From Ascaris suum (Eukaryota > Nematoda > Chromadorea > Rhabditida > Ascarididae): 64,000 nucleotides of DNA. Location: contig CM024170.1 in the NCBI GenBank assembly GCA_013433145.1, positions 6,804,366 to 6,868,365 of the forward strand, in the 5' to 3' direction. The notes below the pieces were generated by a model. That model was given only the letters and a program-made list of their open reading frames with translations, was not told the DNA's origin and did no database searches. Made by a program: the position numbers and the translations under genes. Of this stretch, positions 13,901-23,187 are shown piece after piece; positions within the stretch are counted from its first letter, which is position 1; every line of letters begins with the position of its first letter.

Positions 13901-14446
13901 TAGCAGTGTTAATAACTGCTAAGTGGAGAAGCGTGTCAATCGACATGCAATCCGCTTTTTAACCGAACACTTCCGCAAATCACCAACAAACAAATAAATA
14001 TGAAGAAAATGGCTTCATATTTGAATTGAGCCGACCCATGGTTTAAACCTTCAAAAACGTGAAACATCCACCTCTTTCCACTATAATTTAATGGGACACC
14101 AATTTCGGCCAAGAATATCGAAGCCAAAGGTATCCGGCAATTTGGAGGGGGTGTGCGCATGAGTGTTTTGATTTTCTCTACAAAGCTTTCGCAACATCTG
14201 GAACAATCAACAAGACAGGAAATGACCTCGTAAAAGAGGTTCGGCAAGAGGGTCGAGGACTTGCAACCCAACCTTCCTCATTTCAACGATTTGGCCTACA
14301 CAAGCATAACAGCACAACAAATAAGGCAAAAGACGCTTTCGAAATTTTCTTGAAAGTTTCTCACAACATGCAAAAAGAAGCATTGAAATGTCCGGACCTA
14401 GGTGACATGTTGGGTGGTGGTGATAACCTGACGCTAAGCATTTCAT
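4880..14446 (-). CDS. hpr-9: RAD9 homologue, subunit of the 9-1-1 DNA-damage checkpoint clamp (gene span)
   Basis: RAD9 forms a PCNA-like ring with HUS1 and RAD1 that is loaded at damaged DNA and activates the ATR pathway in the nucleus. Resemblance to animal RAD9 appears in several separate exons: the start MKCLAS; VIKWHEIPFLDC; EVMLCAKSDSFMLRNF; EVTVILKEFK; ISIYFDQPG followed by ELVVATVDL, matching the last clamp strands; then a long Ser/Thr-Pro tail ending near ESPSPPPTKS. From 10480 to 4880 eight exons join in phase without exception and give about 415 codons. Two are microexons. The segment between MKCLAS and about residue 90 is only tentatively placed. The tail is long for the family. 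It is divergent from the NAT9 gene. Identification rests on the combined order of motifs; exact borders at the 5' part and of the last intron are less certain. Confidence 0.85.
5324..5477 (-). CDS. hpr-9: RAD9 tail exon (DDEVFPESPSPPP)
   Basis: Begins after TTTTAG in phase 2, exactly as the large exon requires. It encodes an acidic Ala/Glu/Asn tail with DDEVFPESPSPPPTKSVSF, reminiscent of the TPPPKKFRSLFF end of animal RAD9. The donor is uncertain: GTGATT after 5324 and GTCTCT after about 5339 are both phase 0. Confidence 0.65.
6054..6668 (-). CDS. hpr-9: RAD9 large exon: last clamp strands and Ser/Thr-Pro tail
   Basis: A 615-base exon from a TTTTGCAG acceptor to a GTATGT donor, phase 2 on both sides. 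It opens with PMVIALESD and ELVVATVDL, the final strands of the RAD9 clamp domain (IFTIKD and FVLATLSD in other animals). The remaining roughly 180 residues are low in hydrophobics and rich in Ser, Thr and Pro, with proline-directed sites in contexts such as TTPPP, SASP, LTPPPP, KTPT, PSPN and HTPP. This is the flexible tail that is heavily phosphorylated in known RAD9 proteins. Confidence 0.85.
7909..7943 (-). CDS. hpr-9: RAD9 35-base microexon (ISIYFDQPG)
   Basis: Reads APISIYFDQPG between ATCAG and a strong GTATGT donor, phase 0 in and phase 2 out. It matches the LSIHFDAPG strand of RAD9 that leads into the last clamp strands. Confidence 0.85.
8340..8354 (+). repeat. poly-G tract
   Basis: Fifteen G in a row, inside an intron of the RAD9 gene. 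A similar C run of 10 lies at 9942-9951. Confidence 0.9.
8653..8682 (-). CDS. hpr-9: RAD9 30-base microexon
   Basis: Ten codons (VLNPLLAHQQ) between a CTAAG acceptor and a GTAAAT donor, phase 0 on both sides. With it, the distance from KEF to ISIYF equals the distance from KEF to LSIHF in animal RAD9, which is the main reason to accept it. Confidence 0.65.
9356..9462 (-). CDS. hpr-9: RAD9 exon (ISLSEFDRYTV...VTVILKEFK)
   Basis: The acceptor is GTTGCAG and the donor AAG|GTGTGA. Phase 1 in, phase 0 out. It encodes a strand, the acidic SEFDRY loop and ATEVTVILKEFK, equivalent to the VAITFCLKEFR strand that is one of the best conserved RAD9 motifs. Confidence 0.85.
9782..9888 (-). CDS. hpr-9: RAD9 exon (EVMLCAKSDSFMLRNF)
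   Basis: The acceptor TTTGCAG and donor GTATCT flank 107 bases, phase 2 in and phase 1 out. It encodes the start of the second clamp lobe: helix TLSNLFTQM, then strands EEVMLCA and DSFMLRNFTSREL, matching the LAEVTLGI-RRVILRSYHEE pattern of RAD9. Confidence 0.8.
10094..10190 (+). repeat. imperfect tandem duplication in a RAD9 intron
   Basis: Two copies of roughly 40 bases. The first starts CCTTCAAAATACGCC near 10094 and the second CCTTCAAAATATGC at 10145. Both run through a TGCAGTTCT-like core to CTGCACTGAAA. They lie in the intron between the exons at 10347 and 9888. Confidence 0.6.
10347..10480 (-). CDS. hpr-9: RAD9 exon (KTVLKF...VIKWHEIPFLDC)
   Basis: The acceptor is CGCAG just above 10480 and the donor GTCAGT. 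Phase 0 in, phase 2 out. It encodes the end of the first clamp lobe: VIKWHEIPFLDC corresponds to the VRKTHNLSFQDC stretch of RAD9, and the exon ends in CIVVPS. An internal TTTTGCAG could also act as an acceptor, but the longer form matches the family length better. Confidence 0.8.
10590..10651 (-). CDS. hpr-9: RAD9 exon (VLKAILGKQDLDPP), 5' border uncertain
   Basis: Ends at CCA|GTAAGA in phase 0, which fits the next exon. The reading VSVLKAILGKQDLDPP aligns by length and hydrophobic pattern with the VEKCCISL strand-and-loop of RAD9. No strong acceptor fixes the start; an AAG acceptor at 10623-10625 would shorten it to 33 bases. Confidence 0.5.
10725..10774 (-). CDS. hpr-9: RAD9 candidate N-terminal exon (LKCQHSFERLSIF)
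   Basis: Enters in phase 1 after AAG and reads SLKCQHSFERLSIFNL, similar to the RCKILMKSFLSVF region of animal RAD9. The donor GTTTCC is weak. The joins on both sides are unresolved. Confidence 0.4.
11069..11091 (-). CDS. hpr-9: RAD9 candidate exon 2
   Basis: A 23-base interval between CAG at 11092-11094 and a good GTAAGC donor. It enters in phase 1, as exon 1 requires, and reads (A)FKYLGPL, which resembles the NVK-x-LGKAV segment after MKC in RAD9. It is short, so chance cannot be excluded. Confidence 0.35.
11092..14427. other. large 5' intron of RAD9, nothing else supported
   Basis: If exon 1 and candidate exon 2 are right, this is one intron of about 3.3 kb. It includes a C/T-rich stretch near 13070-13120. 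Several 100-residue open frames occur, but none shows family resemblance. Confidence 0.4.
14428..14446 (-). CDS. hpr-9: RAD9 exon 1 (start codon, MKCLAS)
   Basis: Reads ATG AAA TGC TTA GCG TCA G and then a GTTATC donor, ending in phase 1. MKC followed by a short hydrophobic residue is the conserved RAD9 start. A second in-frame ATG lies two codons upstream at 14452; I chose the MKC one because it matches the family. Confidence 0.55.
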
Positions 14447-15072
14447 GAGCATGGTATCAGATGATCACGGGGGCGGAAAGTCTTTCCATTGCGATTTGTT
14501 GATCAACGCATCGTCAATTACATTTATTCTGTTTATTTCACACCAATGAGGTACTAGTTTCAGAACGTTTACTTACACGATATAACCCTGCTCCCTTTAT
14601 TCAATATCCAAAAGATCCCTAAAAGTGTCGTACCACTTTTTCCGCCCTCCTAAAAACCCGTTTGCTTATATGTTAAATTTTGTCACCGTATCACAGGAAT
14701 ATAAACCGTTTGGCAGGTCGAAGCCCACATTGTTAAATTGAACGTTGCCGAGCAACATATGCATCCGAGGAGTGGGCAGCCACATAGAGAGTCGGTGCTC
14801 TTCGTAAGCAAACATGCTTTCCCAGAACACACCCTACTTTCGGAGGGACGCCGGTTTGGATCCGCTCCTGAGCTCGGCGGCGGTTTGGTCGAGGTTCAAA
14901 TTCATGTCAGTACGGGCAAGGCTGGGTGCATCCATTGCGCAAAATTTCTGGCCCACCGTATTTATTTTCTTTAAAGTACGTTGGCCAGCTTCGAGCGTTC
15001 TTGGGCGTCACTCGAGAACACGAAGTTTGGGTGGCAGAATTCAACCTAAGCTTGTCGAGCGGTTTATTGGTC

Positions 15073-15341
15073 ATGCTGAACACGAGCGCCGATCTCGTTT
15101 TCTGCCGAGCCGGCGCCCAGATTTTCTATATCCCCACACGTGGTTGTGGCACTTAAGAACGGTCTTCGATATGCCGAGCATTTTTCCCAAACAAACGTGA
15201 TGCTCGTGTTCAGTGTAATAAATGCCCTCTTCACCCCGGACAGATTTTGGTGAAACTGAGACCCCCACCCCGTGATTCTTGTGAATCGAGGCGAATTTGG
15301 CTGTAAAAACGGTTGATTTTCGTGTTCAGCGTGCTGAACAC
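15073..15341. repeat. inverted repeats built on GTGTTCAGC
   Basis: GCTGAACACGAGC at about 15075-15087 is answered by its near-complement GCTCGTGTTCAG at 15202-15213. A perfect hairpin with 9-base arms and a 2-base loop lies at 15322-15341. A further small hairpin, GATTC-TTGT-GAATC, lies near 15275. Together they suggest a fold-back element or its remnant, but no transposase frame or target duplication was seen. Confidence 0.55.
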
Positions 15342-15372
15342 CTTACCCTTCCTAGCTCCTCCTCTCTGCTCT

Positions 15373-15390
15373 CCCCCCCCCCCCCCCCCC
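15373..15390 (+). repeat. poly-C tract
   Basis: Eighteen C in a row, preceded by a C/T-rich run, in the RAD9-NAT9 intergenic region. Confidence 0.9.
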
Positions 15391-15905
15391 ATCGGGTTCA
15401 CATCGTTGTAAAGAGTTTACTGGTGAACTCGGGTTGTCTGGAACGGGAGATAGACTGTAACACGTGCAAGTCTTCGTCAGCATTTTCCTGGAAATAGGTA
15501 ACCGTATGCGATATTCGCCATACGTAGGGACAGGGAGAGGTTCGCGATGGATGGCTTTCAATGCGATCGTCGCGGGTTTCAGAGCTCCTGAAACAGCTTA
15601 AAAGTTTGTGGCATTAACCAACGCTTTCCATCCGGCCTTATCTTCAGCCAGCTGTTTCATGAGCCAGCTATTACCACATTTGTTGTGCACTCGGCCAGTC
15701 GTGTAAGAAGCGGTATTATTCCTTGAATGTTGGTGTGACTGATTGTTCCCGCGAACAAAAATTACAAAAAGCACATATTGTGCTGATATCGCAGACTCAT
15801 TTCCCATCATGTTACTTTATGCGTGTCTGGCTAATCGAAATGGCGTAAAGTTATTTGCTTGAAGGATCAATTTTGAATGTGCGCGAGTGAGTACGATCCA
15901 TCGGA

Positions 15906-16001
15906 ATGCACATCAACGCAGGCATAAAGGTGGTCGGTAAACAAGTGATACTCGTCCCATACGAGGCACATCACGTTAATAAGTATCACCGATGGATGGA
16001 G
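15906..16001 (+). CDS. NAT9: NAT9 exon 1
   Basis: Thirty-two codons from ATG to GAG, then donor GTAAGC. Encodes the first strand and helix (KVVGKQVILVPY, HRWME). Confidence 0.88.
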
Positions 16002-18065
16002 GTAAGCATCTCATCAATAAGATCCTATTATTTAATAGAGGCAATGTGGTAATGGTTGAATCCTCGTTGGGATTCGCTCTTCTCACCTGTGCGTTGCTTA
16101 ATTTTTGATTTTTTTCTTGTGGCGTCTGAACTTTTCCTCGTCAACTAAGAAAACAAATAGATGACATCGGTTATGGCAGGATTAATAGGACACGGAGCCG
16201 GGAGTGTAGACTATGTCACTGATTTTTAATCAGCATCTTAGATGGAAGTTGAGAGCCTGTCGTAGCGACACAACACTTTACAGCAATTCAAGTGCGTCAG
16301 TTCCCGTGTGTTTGTTTATTTTTGTTAAAGCATCGTTGCAGAATTTCACACTCTCAAGTGGTCTCGATATAAATACCAAAAACACCGTGAATAAGAACGC
16401 CACGGTTGATTAGATTACGAGAAAGGTAAAATCATTGCTGTGAAATGATAAATCTCGGCGTCGTTTCTGTTGGCCGAAGAGATATCCGGATTTTTCAAGC
16501 ATTTTATTGCGCTGAATGCGAAATTTACTTTGATACTACATATTGAGGTGGAATTTTTCCGACATTTTTGTTGAAAAGTTTCCGGAAATTCAGTTTCGCA
16601 ATTGTGCACGAATGGTTATAACTCCTGGATTTTTATGAAAACTGCTCGCCTCGAAGTTGGACGCTGCCGGTCCAGAAAACGTTCTGCTGCATCCGGAAAT
16701 ATCCTCTCTGTCATTGAAAATCCGCCTTTTACCGACCATTAATAAAGTATATGCACAATGATCCCTGAGCTGTGCACTGAGAAGGCTAAATAACTTATCA
16801 GAGTGTGCTGGCTGTAACTTATCAGATTGAGTGCCCATTGGAGCCGATGCAATCTGTAGGTGAGAATTAAGTACCGGTGGCATGGGGAGACATGGCATTT
16901 ATTATAGCATTAAACAACGTGCATTAGATACTCTTCACTTAACAACGCTTCCTTTTTACAAGCAGCACAACTCTGTTTCCGCGCATCTGTAACACATTAA
17001 TGCCACTAAGTCATACCGATCCTCTAGTCGATGTTTTGTGCGGTGATTTTCATCAACGATTCAGGATGCAGAATTGCGTCAACAAACAGCATCCGATAGA
17101 CTCACATTGGAACAGGAATATGAGATGCAGCGCAGTTGGCGAGAGGACGATGACAAGTGTACATTCATCATTCTTAGTAGAGCTCTCATCGATGAGGGAT
17201 ATGACGAGGTTACTATAATATCTGTTTTGTTTCCTGAGAGGCGAGAGTGATACGATCCTTCTCTGGATGGCGAATGAAGTTTGAATTCGCTGTGGGCTTA
17301 AGAGTTGGAAATTTATAGGAAATTGGGAGAGTGCGGGTGCGAACAAGGCGAAGCATACTAACCTAGCAGTCCTTTTTGTTGGCTCTGAATGAATAAACCA
17401 AAGCAATGCATTTCGATGATTGTCTCTCCGAATAATATGTTTGCATCTTGAAGAAACGGTGCTCATTATTTCTGCTTATCGTTTATAACCCTGTATATGT
17501 TTTTTATCGTTTATTCAACAAACGCCTTCAAATCGCAAGCCCGCAGAAAAAATCAAAATTTGATGGGAATTTGATAGCCAACCGACCGCGTGGGAGAAAG
17601 TACATCAATTTTCTCGCTGCTAATTTTTCTAGTGTGCCTTCTCGCTTATTTGAGTTCTGTTTTTGATTTTCGGGCGAGTGCACTTAATTTACTCAAATAC
17701 GACACAATTTGCAGTTGAGTTCGATGATCGGAGATGTGAATCTCTTTCTCTACGAGACTGTTGCTGAGTTGGAAATAATGATTGCTGAACGCGAATGGAG
17801 AGGACGTGGTATCGCCACCGAATGCACTCGACTTATGATACGATATGCGTTTGAGCATCTGCACGTCGAAAGGTTCGAGGTGAAGATTTCCGAGGATAAT
17901 ATCTTCAGCATTAATCTCTTTAGAAAACTTGGATTTGAACAGACCTCTTACAGCAGTGTTTTTAAAGAATACACAATGGATTTGGACCCATCAAAGTTAC
18001 CCGAAGTTATTGATGGAATTCATCTCCAATTGGAGAACTATCAGCCGCACTTTGAGAGCACTTAG
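15906..18065 (+). CDS. NAT9: NAT9-type GNAT N-acetyltransferase (gene span)
   Basis: Three exons (15906-16001, 17065-17208, 17715-18065), all phase 0, give a 196-residue protein, close to the roughly 207 residues of mammalian NAT9. The N terminus reads VGKQVILVPYEAHHV and YHRWM. The second exon gives LTLEQEYEMQRSWREDDDKC, a family signature. The third gives MIGDVNLFL, ELEIMIAE, the acetyl-CoA loop WRGRGIATE, RFEVKISEDN and LGFEQTSYSSVFKE. NAT9 is a GNAT-fold enzyme linked in flies to microtubule acetylation and stability; its exact substrate is not settled. All expected blocks are present, so this looks intact. The ATG at 15906 is chosen because it places the first strand as in other NAT9 proteins. 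Confidence 0.92.
17065..17208 (+). CDS. NAT9: NAT9 exon 2
   Basis: Forty-eight codons between TTCAG and a GTTACT donor, phase 0. Encodes TASDRLTLEQEYEMQ and the SWREDDDKCTFIIL strand. The preceding intron is about 1.06 kb. Confidence 0.9.
17715..18065 (+). CDS. NAT9: NAT9 exon 3 with stop
   Basis: Begins after TTTGCAG and ends at TAG 18063-18065. It carries the catalytic half, with the acetyl-CoA binding loop RGRGIATE and the conserved FEVKISEDN and GFEQTSYSSVF blocks. Confidence 0.93.
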   Translation: MSSMIGDVNLFLYETVAELEIMIAEREWRGRGIATECTRLMIRYAFEHLHVERFEVKISEDNIFSINLFRKLGFEQTSYSSVFKEYTMDLDPSKLPEVIDGIHLQLENYQPHFEST

Positions 18066-21000
18066 CAAATCCCTCGGCTGTTCTGTTTTCCAATTTTTCA
18101 ACGCATAATTCATCCTTTACCCAATTTTACGGACGTCGTTTTTAACCATATTGGAGTCTTCTAATTAATGCGGATTTCTTCCTCTGATTCTATGCAAATT
18201 GCATAAGATCATTCATATGGCAGAGAGGAAATCCATGAATGATATGAAAAGGAGGAAGAACCCAGTAAAGTTCTTGTTCAAAATATGTCCCACAAAGATA
18301 TTAATCTCTCCGAATCCCTTCCCCTTCTGAAGTCACTTGTAAATTAGGAGGTTTTCGATGGCTCACAGTTACATTATTGATCGCAAAAATGAAAATGTTC
18401 GAAATCTGTGCAATTAAATAATATGAATTTCTGCAGTTTTCGACATTCGAAATGGCAGAACTGAGCGGTGATTATCTGACCCACTGCTTAATAAAATTTT
18501 TTGAAAGGTTGGTAAGACGAATTTCGTTTATATTGTTAAATTGTCAGATGAGTTTCCGGTTGTCTCGTCAAGAACTTTTGCGTGATGTTGAAAGAGTTGA
18601 TGTCGCTGTTCTTAGTCATTGTTGAGCTATGTCCCCACTCTTCAAGTGCTGTTATGTTTCATCTTACGTGTGTTTAATTTGTTGAAGGTTTGATTTAAAT
18701 GTTCCAGAAACAGTCTTTTTACTCAACATTCACTTGTTTGGAGCGTTCTTCTCAGTGCAATTTCATTCTCGTGTTTGTCGAAGGCGTTGTCGTTAGACTA
18801 AAAATTGGGAGCATAAAATTGTAAAATCGAAACTGATTTTCCACACCTTTTATGTTCGATCGATGAAAATGACTGATAGTATTACTATATAATACTGTTT
18901 AACATCGAAGTAAACCTTGTGACATTTATTCTGCGCTGATAGGATTTTTGGAGAGGCGAGAGATAGGGTGAGAGTATTTTGCATTCTGCGCAATAGTCCC
19001 TGTGTTCCCATGATTTGTTTTTCCCCTCAATGATTTTTCCACTCGTGATCGGTGATCGTTTGAAACTTGTCGTGAATACCGGTCATCTAACGTTAAAAAA
19101 ATTATTGTTGCATTTAAAAAATGGGCAGATTTGAAGGAATAAAATTGACATCTGCAGTAGTAAAAGAAATTAGGGGTGAAGGTGCCCTTCTGATTGCTAT
19201 ATTCTAAGCATTACTGCAATAGTGAGGTGCGGATGGTAGCCCAAATGATGGAGCAGCAGGTGAAGTCACAAATGTGGGGCCCACGACCGTTGCAATTATA
19301 TGCATATGGCTTGAAGTGATTTAGATATTACGGTCGAGAGATGCTATCCGCTGAAACTGGGTCGACGATGGATTCCATGTGAATATTTTTTGTAACAATG
19401 TGCCATTCGATCCGCTTGATCATTTCATCCTTCGTGATGATGACTGTATCGAATTGCCTCATTATTAGACTATCGGTAACTATAATTTACATCTATGAGA
19501 GAGTTGCCTCCTCGTTTGCCGAATTTTCACATCATGTGTCCCTCGAGGGCGACAATTCGCTGCATGAAGTTGCTGCAATTATTTTAGAGATTTGCTTGCT
19601 CATTGTTCGACAGGTTCTGTCGGTGGCCATCATGAACTCCGTCTAAACAGTTCATTTCGCCAGAGCACATAAAATGCAACGATGATTCAAGTTTTTACTT
19701 CCCCATGTGTACCGTTGTGTCATGCGCCGAGGGCGATTGTTGTGGTTAGGTCAGTATTATGGCAGATAACGTGCTTGGAGCAGCCTCATGTTTAGCAATA
19801 AACATTGCCGAAATTGATGCAAGAAGTTTATTTCAAATTTCAATGCCTGGAAGTAGACGTATGAGCACGACAGGAGGAAGGACAACAGAGAAGAAGCGGG
19901 AAACAGGGAAAAAACTTCCGCAAAAGAACCACCCGGAAGGGCAGGCATCAAACACCTCAAGGTCCAACATGTAGGAATAGTGATGCTGTGGAGACAGAAA
20001 AGAGTCAGCCGCAATTCAAAAGTTGAAAGGGTGTTTGCATTAATGACATCCAGCAGCACGTTCTGCACAACAGCAAGCTGTGCAGGACATTGATTGCAGT
20101 GCAGCATCGTTTTCCATAGTTGTGAGCATTTAAAGGCAGACAAAAGTTTGCATACTTTTCACTCCCAGTTGTCTTTTTATTTTAAAACGATTAGGCTATG
20201 GTACTTATACTAGACGTACATCTCCAGTGCTATTTCCTGCTGCAGGTGGAAGTGTATCCTGGACGTATTTCATTCAACGGCTCTCTTCTTTGAGAAATTA
20301 TTGACACTGATATCACTGAGGACAAATTAATGAACGCATCGAGGATTACATCTAGTTGCTATTGTCTTGCAAACATGGCGTGTGACTAAAGAACTATGGG
20401 AAATTGATGCCTTGAAACGTTCGTTTTAATGGAACATGTCGGGAGAGGTGGCACAACATGCGCTTTTTGCGTTCTTCTTTGCCAGCCAACTTCCAACAGA
20501 CAATCAGTGTGCGAAACAATGCGCCCATGTTTCAATTAATCCGAGCTGTTGGAGAGATCTTCCACAAAGGATTCATTTTTCATGCCCGATCGGTGTAACA
20601 TGAAAAACCGACCGTTGCAAGCGCAGGTGAATTCTTTTCCACCTTCTTAGATTTCATTCAAAGCGGGGGAACTGACGTGAAACAGCATGCGAGGTCAGCG
20701 TATGATCTGCATTGACCTGCGAAATCCCGACTTTAGTCGTTCCCAAGTTGGAAATAACGGATGGATTAACAGCAGACACAAACGTCCACACACATACATA
20801 TGTATGGATAGGACAATTTGATAACGCGCTTTCGTAAACCAAATCCTACGCACATTGACTTTGTTCAAAAATTGATTCACGTCAGAGTGGGGTTTTAATG
20901 GAGGGGTTACTGTGCTCAAATGTTGCCTCGATCCTTGGTAAAACACTACGATCTGTTTGGTTGGTTCCCTTACAAAACAAGTCTTCATGGCTGAATAATT

Positions 21001-22206
21001 ATTTGCTATGGTTATCACAGGAAGTGCTATTGTCTATGCATATGGAATACTGCACTCCACAGCAGGGAACCGGGGATGGCAAGGCCGTTGTAGCGTGCAA
21101 TTAGTTGCCGAGTGTTACGATACTCTATCCTGTTATCTCTGTTTTATTGAAGGCACTATAGTCACTCAGCACATTGTTGTTACTTTTATAATATTTTATG
21201 GTTCTACTGATAAGAAATACAACAAAGAAAATAAAGGAAATGTACTCTCTGGTAGAGTCAATTGTTAGTGTAGTGTTCTTACATTCCTTATTCCATTCAG
21301 TGTAATCGCTTCCGTGTGTTAATGATTACTGAATTCCTTCCATATTTATGGATGCGCGTGGCTTCTCTACCTCGTAATTATTATCTCTCCATTTCATAAT
21401 TATTACCTACTTCTCCGATTTTATTTTTCTCTCATTCGCATTTTAAATGTTGTAATGATTCTTGTGGAACGTTTGCATAAATTATTACTGTTGACGTTCA
21501 ACTACTAACGGAAACATCACAACATATAATAAACAAAACTTAGCCACAAAAAGGATTTGTGGGGCAAAAATTAAACGAAAGTGATATGCGAAAGACACTG
21601 AAAAAATTGAAATTATTTTCGTTTTTGGTGGATAATTGTTGAAAACAACTTGAGCTGCTTAAGGAACGTGAGTCAGCTCAACAAAAGTATATACAGAGAA
21701 GAAGCGTTTTGAAGCAGCAAAAGAGTGCACTCGCTAATGAGACATCTCTCCACTGCTCGACCCTCAGTACGGGCAAGCTCAAAACAACATCAATTAAAGA
21801 GGTACACAACAACAATACACATAGCTCCTATAGGAAATGAAAAATACTTTTAAACGTTTCATTCGAAATCCGTGAGGAAAACCCCAATCAGCTCTTCTTC
21901 CCTTCTCATGCTCTCTATATACATAGTCATCCACCTGTGCAGGTAAGATTTGCATCACCTGTATAGGATAGGATATCGAGTTGCACGTGTAAATATTCGG
22001 GAAAGATTTTTGCAAAAATGAAGCGCAAAGAGAGGAATTTTCACGTGCACTTTCCTCGTCATAAAAATTGGTACTATCACTTTGCATAAAGTCACATCCA
22101 TCGATCGTGATTGAGTGTCCCAGCAATGAACGGATACAAGACAACGACAGCACTAGGAAATGAAGGGCAATGTGGATGACCATTAACCGAAGCAAAACAT
22201 GAATAA
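18066..22206. other. intergenic between convergent genes
   Basis: About 4 to 5 kb between the NAT9 stop and the 3' end of the Kunitz/lustrin gene. Open frames here (for example plus 19398-19646, minus 19757-20143, minus 21794-22195) show no domain resemblance and no consistent splice partners. Confidence 0.5.
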
Positions 22207-22445
22207 TCAGTGCATTCGTGTTACTGCAGCAAACGTTTGCGAACGGATGAGAGGCATATCCGAAAATCTACTATAAACGGTTAAGACTGTGCAGCTCGAG
22301 GAGCTGCATCCGATAGAGCGATTTCTTTGCAAATGCCTCGAACGGCAGTCTGATGTGCGGGACAGCTGTTTTCGCATCTCTTCACCACCCGACACCATAC
22401 CATCGATAACCCGTCCCACTTGTACTTGATAACTGGGACATGGTG
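22207..22445 (-). CDS. alternative last exon of the Kunitz/lustrin gene, candidate
   Basis: If the donor CAAAAG|GTGAAC at 22975 is used, the next acceptor in the right phase is TTCTAG just above 22445. It would add 78 residues starting (A)PCPSYQVQVGRV and ending in a Ser/Cys-rich stretch. The Cys pattern does not form a clear lustrin or EB module, so reading through to the stop at 22955 is equally possible. Confidence 0.25.
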
Positions 22446-22954
22446 CTAGAATATTTTGGTATATTTTTGCGATTATTTCATTCAGGCATGGCACATTTTA
22501 CTGTTTATTCACTAGATGTCAATGGTCTGCTAGCTTCAATAATCGTAGAGTTTTGCCGGAAAGCAATCTGCCAGATGTATAAAACAACGCATAACTTCTT
22601 TTTGCATCGTAAACGAACAGCGAGTATGCTGTTTTGCAATACCAATACAGTAATAGTAAATACTATTAGTGCCTTATCTCCACCGCTACACAACTCTTAA
22701 GAATCTCCATCACACACCTGCTTGTACTTATTAGTTTACCTGTAAAAATTCGGTTTTAATAGGGATTATTTCTATGTGGTAACAAATAATACTCCCATTT
22801 AATTTCTGTAATAATAACGCTTAATTATTGCGAAGCTCAAGCATAGCACAAACAGCAAAAACAATAGCGACCTTCTGGAATGGCAGTAAGTTAGATGTAT
22901 TTCTTAGGTACTTGCGATTTTTAGAGTTTGGAATGACCAGGTGTGAACGTTCAT

Positions 22955-23187
22955 TCAATAATTTGTTCGTTCACCTTTTGAAAAGCGTTTTTTGGCAGCC
23001 TCTTGTCGACCATATGGAAATATCGTCAACGGATCGGCCGTTGTACAACACTGATAGCCCGAACCGGAAATGCTTCTCACACATCTGTATCCTAATGGGC
23101 ATATGTTCGGACCACGTGTGTTGCACTGTACCGGTGTACCCGTTGATGGAAATAGCAATGCATCGCCCACTGTGCAACCATCCGTAC
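22955..23187 (-). CDS. Kunitz/lustrin gene, lustrin 14 and possible C terminus
   Basis: Phase 1 in after [27 protein letters not shown] to SGYQCCTTA is the last clear repeat, followed by a basic tail ([19 protein letters not shown]) and a stop at 22955. A phase-1 donor at 22975 (CAAAAG|GTGAAC) could lead to a further exon instead. Confidence 0.82.

Larger units (their letters stand above)
14447..15905. promoter_or_regulatory. divergent intergenic region between RAD9 and NAT9
   Basis: The two genes start in opposite directions about 1.46 kb apart, so this stretch must hold both promoters. The stretch from roughly 14,800 to 15,350 looks less AT-rich than its surroundings and holds inverted copies of GTGTTCAGC-type sequence, followed by an 18-base C run. 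I see no TATA-like or trans-splice signal I would commit to. Confidence 0.5.

Noticed and set aside
13936..14271. Minus-strand frame with LNHGSAQF, first considered as a RAD9 N-terminal exon
   Set aside because: Only a few residues resemble the family, and the surrounding spacing does not fit.
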